A program made the translations under genes and the position numbers. From assembly GCA_016720595.1 (NCBI GenBank), contig JADKKI010000063.1:1-40825 (forward strand): a stretch of DNA of 40,825 nucleotides, written 5' to 3'. Below, one piece after another: positions 12,526-20,901 of this stretch. The stretch comes from Myxococcales bacterium (lineage in GTDB: Bacteria; Myxococcota_A; Polyangia; Haliangiales; Haliangiaceae). Position 1 is the stretch's first letter. Every line of letters starts with the position of its first letter. Below the pieces are notes generated by a model. The model saw only the letters and a program-made list of their open reading frames with translations, had not been told where the DNA came from and did not search any database.

Positions 12526-13382
12526 GACGCGCAGCTCTCGTGTTCGCCGCGCTGCTCGCGGCGTGCGGTCCCAACGCGCGCATGGTGAAGACCGCGAAGG
12601 ATGGCGCCGCGATCGGCACCGTGAAGCTGTCGTGGTCGAACGTGCACGTGGTGTTCGGCACGCATCCCTTGATCGTCGATGCGGGGGCCACCGGGGAGTT
12701 CGCGGAGCTCGTGGAGGGCCTGCGCTTGCTCGGCGCTCCGATCGGCTCGATCCGCTGCGCCGTGATCACCCACGGCCACGCCGATCACGCCGGCACCGCG
12801 CGCGTGTTGCAGCTCTCGGGCGTCAAGATCATCGCAGGCGCCGGTGATGTCGACCGCACCTGGCGCGGCGTCCACGGCCCGCATCACCCCACCGGCGTGT
12901 TCGCGCGGATCCTCAAGTGGTTCCTGCCCGAGACCTACCGGCCGTTCGTGGCCGACGTCCTCGTCACCGACCGCTACGACCTCGCCCCGTGCGGCATCGA
13001 GGGAGAGGTCGTCGCGACCCCTGGCCACACCCCCGGCTCCGTCGTGGTGCTGGTCGCGCACGGCACGATCGCCCTCGCCGGCGATCTGTTCCGCGGCGGC
13101 CTCGTGTTCACCACCTCACCCGCCGAGCACTTCTACCAGGACGACCTGAAGCGCGACCACGCGCAGATCCAGATGCTGATCGCCCGCGGCGTGAAGTGGT
13201 TCGTGCTCGGACATGGCGGCCCGATCAGCGCGGCCGCGATCAGGGGACGGTTTCAACTTGAGCAACTTGCGGCGCGTAACCCCGCGAAGAACAGGGGACG
13301 GTTTCAACTTGAGCAACTTGCGGCGCGCAACTCCGCGATTGTTCGAGACCAGCGCGAGCCACTTGCTCGGCCGATGCGTTGA
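12522..13382 (+). CDS. Metallo-beta-lactamase-fold hydrolase, lipoprotein, with repeat-derived C-terminal tail
   Basis: The N-terminus MRRAALVFAALLAACGP is a lipoprotein signal with its lipobox cysteine at residue 15, so the enzyme should be anchored in the envelope. The metal-binding motif THGHADH is at residues 83-89. The ATPGHTPGSVVVL histidine motif, LAGDLFRGG and the terminal LGHGGP are further landmarks of the fold. Glyoxalase-II-like, thioesterase and lactonase activities all occur in this superfamily; coupling to gshB (ATGA overlap) makes a glutathione thioester or sulfane-sulfur substrate worth considering, as inference. From about residue 241 the frame runs through two copies of a REP-like repeat, each giving RGRFQLEQLAARN, before stopping at 13380. 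The true domain probably ends near residue 240, and the 45-residue tail is acquired non-family sequence. Confidence 0.85.
   Translation: MRRAALVFAALLAACGPNARMVKTAKDGAAIGTVKLSWSNVHVVFGTHPLIVDAGATGEFAELVEGLRLLGAPIGSIRCAVITHGHADHAGTARVLQLSGVKIIAGAGDVDRTWRGVHGPHHPTGVFARILKWFLPETYRPFVADVLVTDRYDLAPCGIEGEVVATPGHTPGSVVVLVAHGTIALAGDLFRGGLVFTTSPAEHFYQDDLKRDHAQIQMLIARGVKWFVLGHGGPISAAAIRGRFQLEQLAARNPAKNRGRFQLEQLAARNSAIVRDQREPLARPMR
13242..13343 (+). repeat. Two direct copies (51-base period) of a REP-like repeat inside a coding end
   Basis: Copy 1 is 13242-13292 and copy 2 is 13293-13343. The first 39 bases differ at one position, and the last 12 diverge. The core reads GGGGACGGTTTCAACTTGAG followed by CAACTTGCGGCGCG, with an internal doublet of CAACTTG. 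Because the period is 17 codons, both copies are read in the same frame by the upstream hydrolase gene. The GGGGACGGTTTC-type head resembles REP-family repeats moved by RAYT (TnpA-REP) transposases; that link is from memory of such elements, and no RAYT gene is in the window. Confidence 0.85.
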
Positions 13383-13419
13383 CGATCCAGGGTGCGAGTG
13401 ATCTCAGGCAGTTCGAGAT

Positions 13420-13448
13420 CGCAAGTTGCTCAAGTTGAAACCGTCCCC
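13420..13448 (-). repeat. Inverted copy of the REP-like repeat, supplying a stop codon to the convergent gene
   Basis: On the minus strand this reads the same core as the direct copies, beginning GGGGACGGTTTCAACTTGAG at 13448. With copy 2 it forms an inverted pair around a loop of roughly 90-100 bases, which could fold into a bidirectional terminator-like hairpin. On the minus strand the PIG-L lipoprotein gene enters the repeat and ends on the TGA inside CAACTTGAG, so its last residues GTVST are repeat-encoded. Confidence 0.85.
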
Positions 13449-15595
13449 ACACAAATAATCATGACGCCGTCCTCGACGCAGGCGTCGACGCGCCCGTCCC
13501 CGTCGAGGTCGCCCAGCCAGAGTGCGGTGAGTGGGCCGCCCGGGGGCAGGGTGGCGAACACGGTCTGCGGGCCGAAGCCGTGGCCCGAGCTGCGCGCGCA
13601 GACGATGGCGCGATCGCGGAGGGTGCAGAGGTCGGCGCGGCCGTCGCCATCGAGATCGGCGAGGGCGCCGACGGCGGGGCTCGCGGGCGAGGGGTCGGGG
13701 CTGCCGCTCTGCGCGAAGCTCCACGGTGCGCCATCGGTGGTCAGGTCGCGATCGCGGTCGAGGCCGCAGGCCGGGCCGCTCGGGCGTGCGACGCACCAGT
13801 CGGCGCGCTGATCGCCATCGAGATCGCCCGACCACATCGGTGCGTCGGGAGCCGGCCAGCGCGAGCGCACCTGGGTCAGCGCACCGAGGCCGCGCGGGAC
13901 GCAGACCACTCCCTGCTCGCCGAGGCCGCACAGCTCCGCGACGCCATCGCCGTTGGTGTCCGCCGCCCCGAGCGAGCGATCGGTGGCGTCCGCCGGGCCG
14001 GTGCGCGCGAACGTCGGGCTCCACATCTGCTCGCCGAAGGCCGCGGACGACAGGGCGCAGCGCAGGCCGTCGGGCGCACGCCCGCAGGCGTCGGCGCGAC
14101 GGTCTCCATCCACGTCGCCGAGGACGAGGCTCTCCGGCTCGATCGCGAGCGTCGCGAGCTGGACAGGTGGATCGAACGTGCCGTCACCGCGGCCGGCGGC
14201 GCACCGCAGCACGCCTGCGTCGGCGAAGCACAGGTCCGCGCGACCATCGCCGGTGAGATCGGCGAGCCGGACCGCGCGCCCGGGGAGCGGCGGCAACACC
14301 CGCGGAGTGGAGACGGGCGTCTCGGACAGCTCCCAGCGCGGTGCGCGATCCTTGCCGCACAGCGACGCGCGCGGCCGCCCGCCGGCGACGCCCAGGCACA
14401 TGAGGTGCGCATAGTCCATGCTGGCCTCCGCGAGCGGCGGGACCCCGAGCCAGAAGTGGCCCTCGTCATCGAGGAAGAACCGGAACCGCGGCTCGTTGCT
14501 GCAGCTCGCGCTGGTCACGAGCTCACCCGTCAACAAGGCGCCGAGGCAGCGCCCCTCCAGGGTCCGCAGGTGGCCGTCGGCGGTGAGCTCCCAGTGGGTA
14601 GGCTTCACCGGGCACGGGCCGAACGTCGGCGTGCCGTCGGTGTTGATCCCGACGCACATGCCGCCTCCGCGCAGGACGCCGGCCGCGGTGCGCCGCATCC
14701 CCACCGCGTAGCGGCGACGCAACCAGATCGCATGCGAAGGGCTGATCGCGGGGCACGCGGTGCCACACGTCGAGCATCCGGTGGCGCACGCATCGTAGTG
14801 CGCGAGCAAGTTGACCGATCGATCGTAGAGATCGTCGATCAGGGTCTCTGGCTCCTCCTCGATGTCGTAGCCGCGATACGCGATCAGCGCCGCTTGCGAA
14901 CCCGCCGCCGCCGCGGCGAGCGTGGTCAGCGCGCCCACGAGCATGTGATCGGAGTGATCGCGGCCGTGTGTGGCGGAGATCTCGAGCGTCCGGATCGTCT
15001 GCGGCTGTGCGGTGGTGATCACCTCCGCGACCGTGGCGATCAACGATGCCTGATCGTAGTGCGTGGTGCGCAGCGAGATCGTGTCTGCGCCCGAGCTCGT
15101 TCCATCCCACAGGTGGAGCAGGCTGTCGGGCGCCTCGCCCTCCTTGCCGCCATCGGGGTACGCGAGGAACACCAGCGAGACGTTCGCCTCGTCCAGCCGG
15201 CAGTGCTCCGCGGGATGGCCGGCGATCTCGATCCAGCCGCAGGTCCACGTGCTCGCGAGCCCGGCGGCCTGGGCGTACGCCTTGGTCAGGCCCTCGTAGC
15301 GGTACTGCGCGGTCTCGATCCCATCGGGGGCACGGCTCTGCCCCGGGGCCGGTGGGCGCAGCGGATCGGGAGCTCGCACCGGCGTCCCGCCATCTCCCGC
15401 GGTGACGTAGACGTTGAGCAGCCCCGCGCGGGCCTCCACGAGGTCCGTCAGGTCCGGCTGCATGAACAGGAGATCATCATCCTGGTGCGCGAGGACGGTC
15501 ACGTTCGCCGCGATCGGGAGGGCGGGACCCACCGGGAACGTCTCTCCTCCGCACGCCGCGAGGGCGCACAGGACGAGGGCGAGCCGGCGGCACAT
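13430..15595 (-). CDS. PIG-L (LmbE-type) deacetylase-like lipoprotein with lectin-like and VCBS/FG-GAP-like repeats
   Basis: The ATG at 15595 gives MCRRLALVLCALAACGG, a lipoprotein signal with its cysteine at residue 15. Residues 30-270 carry the PIG-L zinc motif AHQDDD (H37, D39, D40) and the second motif THGRDHSDHM, typical of GlcNAc-lipid deacetylases. About residues 310-450 contain Cys-rich strands like a ricin-B-type sugar-binding fold (GMCVGINTDGTPTFGPC, LRTLEGRCLG). From about 450 to the end there are six Asp-rich calcium-binding-type repeats of the form LxDGDGRADLC with a second Cys about 15 residues on. The enzyme should be exported and act on N-acetylated sugars or glycolipids outside the cytoplasm, with the lectin and propeller parts giving attachment. 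The last five residues come from the REP-like repeat. The start at 15676 is rejected because it would bury the signal peptide. Confidence 0.85.
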   Translation of the reverse strand: MCRRLALVLCALAACGGETFPVGPALPIAANVTVLAHQDDDLLFMQPDLTDLVEARAGLLNVYVTAGDGGTPVRAPDPLRPPAPGQSRAPDGIETAQYRYEGLTKAYAQAAGLASTWTCGWIEIAGHPAEHCRLDEANVSLVFLAYPDGGKEGEAPDSLLHLWDGTSSGADTISLRTTHYDQASLIATVAEVITTAQPQTIRTLEISATHGRDHSDHMLVGALTTLAAAAAGSQAALIAYRGYDIEEEPETLIDDLYDRSVNLLAHYDACATGCSTCGTACPAISPSHAIWLRRRYAVGMRRTAAGVLRGGGMCVGINTDGTPTFGPCPVKPTHWELTADGHLRTLEGRCLGALLTGELVTSASCSNEPRFRFFLDDEGHFWLGVPPLAEASMDYAHLMCLGVAGGRPRASLCGKDRAPRWELSETPVSTPRVLPPLPGRAVRLADLTGDGRADLCFADAGVLRCAAGRGDGTFDPPVQLATLAIEPESLVLGDVDGDRRADACGRAPDGLRCALSSAAFGEQMWSPTFARTGPADATDRSLGAADTNGDGVAELCGLGEQGVVCVPRGLGALTQVRSRWPAPDAPMWSGDLDGDQRADWCVARPSGPACGLDRDRDLTTDGAPWSFAQSGSPDPSPASPAVGALADLDGDGRADLCTLRDRAIVCARSSGHGFGPQTVFATLPPGGPLTALWLGDLDGDGRVDACVEDGVMIICVGTVST

Positions 15596-15627
15596 CGGCG
15601 ACAGTCTTGCCGGGGTCGCCGGGCCGG

Positions 15628-16554
15628 TCAAGGGCGCGTTTGTCGACGAGCCACGAGCTGCGCCACACCGCCGCACGCAGCGACCGCGAGGTGCGCGAAC
15701 CAGAACCCCAGCGAAGCGGCGAGCGCATCGGGGACGCTCATCCCGAACAGCCGGCCCCCCAGCGTGATGTACACGGCCTCACGCGCACCGGCACCGCCCA
15801 CGGTGATCGGCAGGAACGTGGTGGCCGCCGCGAGTGGCACGAGCAGCAGCGACGCACCGAGCCCGATGCTCGGCACGAGCGACACCAGCAGTACCCAGCC
15901 GGCGGCGGCGGTGAGCGCCTGGGTCGCGAGCGACCACGCCGTGGCCGCCGCGAACGCTCGTCGATCGTGCAGCACGGGCAACTTCGCCGCGCGCTTCGCG
16001 AGGAACGCGGGCAGTGTCGGCGCGAGCCGGCGCGCGCCCGCGATCGCGAGCACGAGGAACAACGAGCCCGCGCAGCCGAGCCCGGTCCACAGCCAGAGAT
16101 CGCGTGAATCGATGGCGCTCCCCGTGGTGAGGATGCCCACGGCGAGCAGCGCGAACAGCGCGAACAACCCGAGCGCGCGCTCGACGAGCACCACCGCGAG
16201 CGCACCGGTGGCCCCCTCGGTGGCGAACGCATCGCGCGCCACCACGCCACGCCCCACATCACCTGCGACCGCGCCGGGCAGGTAGTTGTTGTAGAAGAAC
16301 GAGACGAAGTAGAGGTAGATCGCGCGCGGCAGCGGCGGGATCGCCGTCGCACCGTACGCGCGCATCAGTACGCGCCAGCGCACCGCACCGGCCACCACGT
16401 TGGCAGCCACCAGCGCCACCGCAAGCGCGAACGACAGCACCGGGATCCGCGCGAGCGCACTCCGCGCATCGCTCACATCCACTCGCGTCGCGATGTACGC
16501 GAGCCCGGCACCCGTGCCGAGCACGCGCAGCGCGAGACCGAGCCAGCGACGCAT
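15628..16554 (-). CDS. Lysylphosphatidylglycerol synthase-type (AglD/UPF0104) membrane protein
   Basis: The 308-residue product has about eight hydrophobic segments. It has the hallmarks of the flippase-like domain seen in MprF, AglD and UPF0104 proteins: the FFYNNYLPGAVAGDVGRG loop after the third segment, VVLVERALGLFAL, and LPITVGGAGAREAVYI near the C-terminus. Family members are thought to flip or handle lipid-linked substrates. The soluble aminoacyl-transferase part of MprF is absent. ATG 16554 (MRRWLGLALRV) begins directly before the first membrane segment. Longer starts would add a non-conserved Pro/Arg-rich leader. It precedes the PIG-L lipoprotein gene by 32 bases in the same direction, so export or flipping of a glycolipid and its deacetylation may be linked. 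Confidence 0.85.
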   Translation of the reverse strand: MRRWLGLALRVLGTGAGLAYIATRVDVSDARSALARIPVLSFALAVALVAANVVAGAVRWRVLMRAYGATAIPPLPRAIYLYFVSFFYNNYLPGAVAGDVGRGVVARDAFATEGATGALAVVLVERALGLFALFALLAVGILTTGSAIDSRDLWLWTGLGCAGSLFLVLAIAGARRLAPTLPAFLAKRAAKLPVLHDRRAFAAATAWSLATQALTAAAGWVLLVSLVPSIGLGASLLLVPLAAATTFLPITVGGAGAREAVYITLGGRLFGMSVPDALAASLGFWFAHLAVAACGGVAQLVARRQTRP

Positions 16555-16694
16555 CGACGCAGCATACGAGACCCGGCCCGAGGAGGTGCAGTTCGCGAGG
16601 CCACGCTGTGCGGAGCTCGCGGGACCAGCGCCGCACGGAGTTCCCCGGGCGCTCCGGTTGGACCGGACCCCCCGGGCGTGATAACGCGGGGGCC

Positions 16695-19634
16695 GTGAGC
16701 GAACCTGTGCGGCCGCCCGAGGAGCCGAAGGCCCCGGCTTCGGCCGACGAGCCGAAGGTTCCGGCCGCGGAGGGGAAGGTCTCGGTTGCGAGCGCGGCGG
16801 GGTCCGGCCGGGAAGGTCTCGGCTTCCGGCGCCCCGGCGAGCGGAAGGTTCCAGCCGTGGATGGGAAGGGGCCGCCTCCGGGGCGCTCGTTCGGCACACA
16901 GGTCCGTGACGCCTTCGCGCGGCCCGGGACGCAGATCCTGCTGTGCGCGGTGCTCCTCGCGGTCGCTTTCCCGGCGCGGTCGTCGGGCGCGATCGGCCTC
17001 GCCACGATCGGCGCCGCACTCGGCGTGGGCACCGCTCTCCTGTGGCCGAAGGCCCCGGCGTGGCTCCGCCGCCCGCCCTCCGACGTCACCACCGTGATGG
17101 TGCTGACCATCGTGCTCGCCGCCGGCCTCACCGTGTTCTGGGAGGTCCTGACCGAATCGCCCGACTGGCAGCTCGGGGACTGGGGCCCTCATCACGCCGT
17201 GCTCGCGCGGATCATGCCCTCGCTGCCTGGCATGGACATCCCGGTATGGAACCACGCGCTCTCGACGGGCGACGCGCCGCTCGAGCTCTACCCCGCATTC
17301 ACGCACCTCCTCACCGGACACGTCGCGCTCGCGCTCGGCCTCGAGAACGACCTGCCGCTCGTATTGATGATCATGGCGGTCGTGACCTACCTCGCGATCT
17401 GCGTGGCCACCACGGCGCTCGCATTGCGGGTGGCGCCGAAGCCGATCGCCCTCGGCGTGGGCCTGCTGACGCTCGTCGATAGCGGTGCGATCGCTCACGG
17501 CGGGACCGTGGGGCTGTTCCGGTGGGCGCTGCTCCACAGCGCGATCTCCCTCGCGTTCTCGACGATCGCCGCACTCGCGGTGCTCGGTGCGCTCCGCAAG
17601 CCGAGGATCGGGATGAGCGTCCTCATCTGGGTGTTCACCGCGCTCGCGACCGCGTCGCATCCCGCCGGGCTGATCGCCACGGCGGCCACGATGCTCGCCC
17701 TCGCCGCCGTCGCCTTGCTCGCCTCCGATGTGCCGCCGCGCCGCGCCCTGGTGGCGCTCGGTCACGTGGCGATCGGCGCCGCGCTTGGCGCCAGCGTGTG
17801 GATGCCGCTCGCCGCCCGCCTGTTCGAGTACGGGCAGCACTTCCCGAATGCGCTCCGCTCGCCGAGCAAGCTCCTCGAGGATCTGCTCGCCTCGCCCTCG
17901 CCCGTGACCTCGTTCGCGATGCTCGGCTATGCCGGCTACTTCGGTCTGATCGCCGGCCTGTGGTCGCGCAAGGCGGCCACCGTGTTCATCTCCGCGAGCG
18001 CGCTCGTGCTGCTCGTCGGCCTCTGCGATGCGCCGTTCCTCGCGTTCGATCTCGCGCCCGGCCCGGGCATCGCCCGGCTCGGCACGGAGCGCCTCGCGCA
18101 GCTCGCGCGTCCGTTCGTGATGGCCGCCGGCGCGTACGGGATCTCGATCTTCGTCGGCTCCGCCCTCCGCGCCTGGAAGGGTGCCACCACGCCGCGCCGG
18201 CTGATCGCCGCGGGCCTGATCGGGATCATGTGCGGCGCCATGCTGCGCGCCGCACCGGCGATGTGGTGGAACGCCGCGCTCCGCGCGAGCAGCGAGGCCC
18301 GCGCCTATCCCGCGGATCATCAGGGCCGCATGGAGCTCACGCGCTGGGCGCGCATCCACGCGTCGACGATCACGCCCGGCACCTGGGCGCGGGCGGTGTT
18401 CGAGACCGACACCCACGAGCACATGCACCTCACGGCGGAGACCGGGCTGCCGACGTTCCACAACAGCTGGCTCCCCGATCTCCTGCTCCGCGAGCGCATC
18501 GAGGATCTCTCCGAGGCGAGCCTGCGCCGGTTCAACGTGCGCTGGGTGATCGCCGGTGGGAGGGCGCCTTCGTTCGGCGATCCCTCGACGGAGATCACGC
18601 TCGGCAGCTTCCGGATCCGCGAGGTCGCCGGTTGGGACGGCAAGTTCGCGCGGATCGAGCGCGGCACCGGCTCGGTCGAGGTGCTGCGGCTCGACGATCG
18701 CGCGGTGGAGATCGAGGTCACCGGGAACGAGCCCGTGCTCGTCGCCCTCGGCACCGGCTACTACCCGCGCTGGCGCGCGCATCACGCGAGCGGCGCGGAG
18801 GAGCCCGTGTTCGCGCTCCCCTCGCATGAGGGCGCCACGCTCCACGTGGTGTCGGCGTGGGTCGCGCCGGGCAAGACCACGTTCACCTGCGATGGACCCT
18901 TGCCCTCGGATCACGATGGCCGGTTTCTCTCGATGTTCGCCGCGCTGATCGCGGCGCTCGGGATCGTGATCTGGCACCGTCGCAAGCTGCGCATCCCGCT
19001 GCTCCGCCGGATCGCGGGGCTACGCGCTCGCGCGCCTCGGCTCGCCCAGCTCGCGGTGCGCTATGGCATCCCGTTCGTGTGCATCGCGCTCCTCGGCCGC
19101 GGCTGCGCTCAGGATCGCGAGATCACGCGCAGCCTCGAGCTCGGCACCGGCATTCGCCCCACGGCCACCGTGGAGGCGCGCGTCAGCGATGGCGAGTGGC
19201 AGACCTGCGGTTACTCGCGGCTCGAGGGTGGCTACTACTGCGCGGGGCTCGTCGAGGCCCACGATGGCATGACCGCGCTCCTCAACGATGCGATGCCGAG
19301 CTGGGCGTTCAACACGCCGGGCATCGTGGTCACCCCAGACGATCCCGATGCCGAGATCCGGATCAAGCTCAAGGCCCGTCTCGCGGGGACCTACTGGATC
19401 GCGTGCAGCGGCAGCGCCGCGGTCTCCGTCGAGGGCGAGGCCGAGACCTCGATCACGCGCAAGGTCGTGGCCTACGCCGATGACGGCGAGCGCGAGATCA
19501 CGATCCGCTCCACGATGCCCGGGGCCGATGTCTGGTCGTTCACGTTCGTCCGCGAGGACACCATCCTTCCGCCTCGGCCATACCTCGACGCACCTCCCGA
19601 GGTCGCACCTCCGGCGGTCCGTGCGATCCGGTGA
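16695..19634 (+). CDS. Large GT-C-like polytopic membrane protein with extracytoplasmic domains (YfhO/PTPS-related type)
   Basis: GTG 16695 follows GCGGGGG, the best ribosome-binding site here, and gives 979 residues. The first 70 residues are a Pro/Lys/Glu-rich soluble tail made of degenerate repeats. About ten membrane segments lie between residues 85 and 520. The first large loop carries WGPHHAVLARIMPSLPG and GDAPLELYPAFTHLL. A soluble domain at about 540-735 includes GYYPRWRAHH, like the YYPGW motif of YfhO-type proteins. One segment (FAALIAALGIVIW) and another near residue 800 precede a final soluble beta-rich domain of about 170 residues. Such proteins are thought to transfer sugars or alter lipid-linked glycans. 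The family is uncertain and could equally be PTPS-related. It is divergent from the flippase-like gene at 16554. Confidence 0.75.
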   Translation: MSEPVRPPEEPKAPASADEPKVPAAEGKVSVASAAGSGREGLGFRRPGERKVPAVDGKGPPPGRSFGTQVRDAFARPGTQILLCAVLLAVAFPARSSGAIGLATIGAALGVGTALLWPKAPAWLRRPPSDVTTVMVLTIVLAAGLTVFWEVLTESPDWQLGDWGPHHAVLARIMPSLPGMDIPVWNHALSTGDAPLELYPAFTHLLTGHVALALGLENDLPLVLMIMAVVTYLAICVATTALALRVAPKPIALGVGLLTLVDSGAIAHGGTVGLFRWALLHSAISLAFSTIAALAVLGALRKPRIGMSVLIWVFTALATASHPAGLIATAATMLALAAVALLASDVPPRRALVALGHVAIGAALGASVWMPLAARLFEYGQHFPNALRSPSKLLEDLLASPSPVTSFAMLGYAGYFGLIAGLWSRKAATVFISASALVLLVGLCDAPFLAFDLAPGPGIARLGTERLAQLARPFVMAAGAYGISIFVGSALRAWKGATTPRRLIAAGLIGIMCGAMLRAAPAMWWNAALRASSEARAYPADHQGRMELTRWARIHASTITPGTWARAVFETDTHEHMHLTAETGLPTFHNSWLPDLLLRERIEDLSEASLRRFNVRWVIAGGRAPSFGDPSTEITLGSFRIREVAGWDGKFARIERGTGSVEVLRLDDRAVEIEVTGNEPVLVALGTGYYPRWRAHHASGAEEPVFALPSHEGATLHVVSAWVAPGKTTFTCDGPLPSDHDGRFLSMFAALIAALGIVIWHRRKLRIPLLRRIAGLRARAPRLAQLAVRYGIPFVCIALLGRGCAQDREITRSLELGTGIRPTATVEARVSDGEWQTCGYSRLEGGYYCAGLVEAHDGMTALLNDAMPSWAFNTPGIVVTPDDPDAEIRIKLKARLAGTYWIACSGSAAVSVEGEAETSITRKVVAYADDGEREITIRSTMPGADVWSFTFVREDTILPPRPYLDAPPEVAPPAVRAIR
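16722..16869 (+). repeat. Degenerate GAAGGTTCCGGC repeats encoding a Pro/Lys-rich N-terminal tail
   Basis: Five related blocks occur in about 150 bases, with variants such as GAGCCGAAGGCCCCGGC, GAGCCGAAGGTTCCGGC, GGGAAGGTCTCGGTTGC, GGGAAGGTCTCGGCTTCC and GCGGAAGGTTCCAGCC. In frame they give EPKAPAS, EPKVPAA, EGKVSVA and RKVPAVDGK. Spacing is irregular, so this is not a clean tandem array. It may be a locally expanded low-complexity tail. Confidence 0.5.
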
Positions 19635-19726
19635 GGCGCCCGTGGTGTCGCGGTCGTGCCGATGAAGCGATGGCGGCTCCTGGCCTCGGCTGGTGAGCGG
19701 ACCGTGATGCCATCGGTGGTGCGCCC

Positions 19727-20821
19727 GTGATGCGCTCGCGGCTGCTCGTCGCGGCTGCGGCTGTCCTGTTCGCGCCGCTGGCGATTGGCATCGCCGCGCT
19801 GTTCCTCGCGGCACGTGGGCCGAGCGTGCTCACGGTCGGCGGCGGCCTCGTCGCGGTTGCCCTGGTCGTCGGCTCGATCGTCCACGCCGTGCGCGTGCGC
19901 CGAGCGCTCGGCCTGCTGTCGCTCGCGCCGCTCGCGCTGCTCGCGCTGTTCCTCTCGAGCTACTGCGGCGCACCGCTGCCGCCGCCGGCGCCCCTCACGG
20001 TCGCGCTGCCTCCCGCCACGCCGCCGCCCGGGATGGCCGTGTTCCAGCTGCCCACCGGCGTCACGCATCGCAGCGCGGCGTTCGGCTACCGCGGCGGCTC
20101 GATGTTCGACGCGCGCGACTTCGTGATGACCGCCGTGCTGGTCAAGCATCCCCGCGGCGACGTGCTGGTGGACACCGGCCTCGGCCGCGACATCGGGACC
20201 CAGCTCGCTGCGATGCCGTGGTGGTTCCGCGCGATGACGGACTGGGAGCGTTCACGTTCTGTCGCCGAGCAGCTCGAGGCCGCGCACTACGATCGCCATG
20301 CGCTCCACGCGATCCTCCTGACCCACGCCCACTGGGACCACGTCAGCGGGCTCGCCGAGCTCACCGACACGCCCGTGTGGGTCACGCCCGAGGAGCGTGC
20401 GTTCATCGCAGATGGCGGCGCGATCATGGGGCTGACCCGCGACCTCGTGGGCGTGCGCTACGAGACGTATGCCTTCGAGGGCGGCCCGTACCTCGGCTTC
20501 CCCTCGAGTCACGACGTGTACGGCGATGGGGCGATCGTCGTTGTCCCTGCGCCGGGGCACACGCCGGGCTCCGTGGTGGTGTTCCTCGCGCTGCCAGGAG
20601 CCAAGCGCTATGCGCTGGTCGGTGATCTGGTCTGGCAGCTCGAGGGGATCACCGAGCGCGAGGAGCGGCCGTGGCCGGTGCGCTCGCTCGGCGACGCCGA
20701 TCCCGCCGCGGTCCGCGACAACCTCACGCGCGTCGCCGCGATCGCCGCGCGGTTCCCCGAGCTGACGATCGTTCCCGCACATGATGGCCGTGGCTTCGCG
20801 ACGATCCCGCGACTCGAGTGA
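19727..20821 (+). CDS. Membrane-anchored metallo-beta-lactamase-fold hydrolase (lactonase-like)
   Basis: Three hydrophobic segments (about residues 5-28, 33-52 and 59-76) anchor the N-terminus. The rest is a full metallo-beta-lactamase fold: strand DVLVDTGLGRD, motif THAHWDH at residues 199-205, VVPAPGHTPGSVVVFL, VGDLVWQLEG and PAHDGRG. The WDHVSGLAEL arrangement and the length after the anchor (about 285 residues) recall N-acyl-homoserine lactonases and related hydrolases, but substrate prediction within this superfamily is unreliable. GTG 19727 is directly followed by ATG 19730; either may be used. The 92 bases upstream contain no gene. The protein differs from the lipoprotein hydrolase at 12522 in its anchoring, motif (HAHWDH against HGHADH) and length, so the two are not recent duplicates. 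Confidence 0.85.
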   Translation: MMRSRLLVAAAAVLFAPLAIGIAALFLAARGPSVLTVGGGLVAVALVVGSIVHAVRVRRALGLLSLAPLALLALFLSSYCGAPLPPPAPLTVALPPATPPPGMAVFQLPTGVTHRSAAFGYRGGSMFDARDFVMTAVLVKHPRGDVLVDTGLGRDIGTQLAAMPWWFRAMTDWERSRSVAEQLEAAHYDRHALHAILLTHAHWDHVSGLAELTDTPVWVTPEERAFIADGGAIMGLTRDLVGVRYETYAFEGGPYLGFPSSHDVYGDGAIVVVPAPGHTPGSVVVFLALPGAKRYALVGDLVWQLEGITEREERPWPVRSLGDADPAAVRDNLTRVAAIAARFPELTIVPAHDGRGFATIPRLE

Positions 20822-20901
20822 GAGCCGAGAAGCCTCGGGCGATCACGTTTGTGCGCCGAGCTGCGCCTCCCTCTGGCCCCGCAAATGGCGGATAATGAGG
20901 A

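Noticed and set aside
13242..13448. Possible CRISPR array
   Set aside because: Only two direct copies, coding spacers of 12 bases, an inverted third copy and no cas genes; it fits REP-like repeats instead.
16473..18977. An 834-codon minus-strand open frame opposite the giant membrane protein
   Set aside because: Low-complexity Arg/Glu/Gly sequence antisense to a protein with clear membrane segments.
19635..19726. A small gene or RNA between the giant membrane protein and the hydrolase
   Set aside because: No convincing frame, ribosome-binding site or hairpin was found in the 92 bases.
12522..20821. The two metallo-beta-lactamase-fold hydrolases as recent duplicates
   Set aside because: They share only the fold's metal motifs and differ in membrane anchoring, motif residues and length.
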